From positions 558,001 through 622,000 of the forward strand of contig JANFNE010000030.1 of assembly GCA_024867545.1 (NCBI GenBank): a stretch of DNA of 64,000 nucleotides, written 5' to 3'. Source of the DNA: Phytopythium helicoides. Lineage: Eukaryota; Oomycota; Peronosporomycetes; Pythiales; Pythiaceae. Position 1 is the first letter of the stretch, and each line of letters begins with the position of its first letter. The notes under the pieces were generated by a model. The model saw nothing but the letters and a program-made list of their open reading frames with translations. It was not told where the DNA came from and did not search any database. A program made the translations under genes and the position numbers. Of the stretch, positions 63,209 through 64,000 are shown piece by piece.

Positions 63209-63411
63209 GTGAGTAAATTTAAATACCTCTTTCAAACGGTACACCTTGATCTGCCACAATCCCACCTGTCTCTGTAAAATATCCAAGCAGATGATGGGCG
63301 TAAAGGCATACTCCGTTCAAGATATTTTTCGTGCGGTAGCGGTTGTGCACTTGTGGTTTTCTTCGCTCCCCCAAGTGGCTGCCACTTTCCCAATCGCCCC
63401 GATCGCTCAGG

Positions 63412-64000
63412 ATGCTCAACTTGCGCGCGCTCTACGGCTCGCGCATGCCCCAGGCGCTGCACGTGCGTGGTCCGTGCATGTCCGCGGCTCTCGCAGCTCT
63501 CTAACGCCGCAATTCCCGTGCGAATTGGCCTCCTACAGCCGCGAAGCGACCCGCAGATCGCCAGCTACTGGGAGCACGACACGGCCTCCTCGCGCGAACT
63601 CGCGCGCGCCATGGAGGAGGCTGAGGCTGCTGACGCTGCCGACAGCTCGACGGACGGCTCGACGGGCGCCAGTGATGGCGGTGACGTGGCGGCGGCGCTC
63701 AAGAAGCCGACGGCCGCGCTGTTCGAGGACGCCAACCCTGTGGCGGCGCGCGCCAGGGGCCGCCCGACGCTCTCGGCGCGGCTTGCCGACCTGCTGGCGC
63801 CGCCTACGGCCGACCTGCCGGCGCTAGCGGACGGAACCGCGCCGGGCTCTCCTCCTTTCTCGCAGCTGTCGCCTACGGGGCTCATCTCGATTGCGGCTGC
63901 CGACATTGATGAGGCTGCAGAGTCGACGTCGCCTCGCCCTGGCGCCCCTCGCGACCTCGACTGGGAGTTCATTGCGGCTCTCCGCCGACGCGCGACTGGA
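63412..64000 (+). CDS. Start of an unidentified gene, or SMG8 3' exons (partial)
   Basis: Open to the end of the window. An ATG at 63412 begins MLNLRALYGSRMPQALH (63412-63462), which splices with a GTGCGT donor to 63497 (CAG acceptor). The next exon reads SNAAIPVRIGLLQPRSDPQI, YWEHDTASSRELARAMEEAE, a Ser/Asp/Gly-rich stretch, KKPTAALFEDANP, RGRPTLSARLADLL and DLDWEFIAALRRRATG. GC content at third codon positions is high and no stop is found. I do not recognise the protein. Because it follows SMG8 on the same strand, with a CTCAG acceptor just before the ATG, it could be later SMG8 exons. Confidence 0.5.

Overview
The window is nuclear DNA from an oomycete, most likely a Phytophthora-like member of the Peronosporales. 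The evidence is compact, intron-poor genes on both strands, short GT-AG introns (about 40-110 nt), genes that meet or overlap tail to tail, and a family of small secreted proteins whose signal peptide is followed at once by an RxLR tetrapeptide (R-S-L-R or R-F-L-R at residues 26-29), the host-targeting signature of oomycete effectors. Housekeeping genes cover both flanks; a lineage-specific duplicated block lies in the middle.

Left flank (1-12.6 kb): AP-1 sigma adaptin, a CCDC148-like coiled-coil protein, an F-box protein, a membrane-anchored GH35-like protein, a five-TM prominin-like protein with an EGF-like motif, and a copine.

Accessory block (12.9-39.8 kb): six paralogous RxLR-like secreted proteins (E1-E6) mixed with three two-pore, EF-hand potassium channels (T1-T3). 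E1 lies upstream of T1 on the + strand and E2 upstream of T2 on the - strand, so effector followed by channel looks like an ancestral module. After T3 come E3-E6 in tandem without channels. They carry 10, 6, 34 and 13 copies of a 75-bp (25-residue) very acidic repeat. The non-repeat part of each duplicated segment is exactly 1701 bp (354 bp of coding ends plus a 1347-bp spacer), and each spacer still holds DNA like the 3' flank of T3, so the segments probably once contained a channel. Between T1 and T2 are unrelated genes (a bZIP-like protein, an unknown membrane protein, an NMN adenylyltransferase, a TMEM185-like protein) and a decayed Fanzor/TnpB-type nuclease with in-frame TGA codons.

Right flank (40.3-64 kb): a SIP5-like RING protein, RBM48, kinetochore SPC25, a small GPI-type secreted protein, an IQ-motif protein, PDE12, a Regnase/NYN-type RNase, a TPR-DNAJC8 fusion, EIPR1, a large disordered protein, an MSS51_C plus CS/PIH1-like fusion, CIR1, SMG8 and the start of another gene. 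Several conserved genes near the right end (EIPR1, CIR1, SMG8, also RBM48) show one- or two-base frame breaks, which look more like assembly indels than real decay.

Exon boundaries were inferred by eye from splice motifs, reading phase and family similarity. No database search was possible. Family names rest on recognised motifs and remembered family features.
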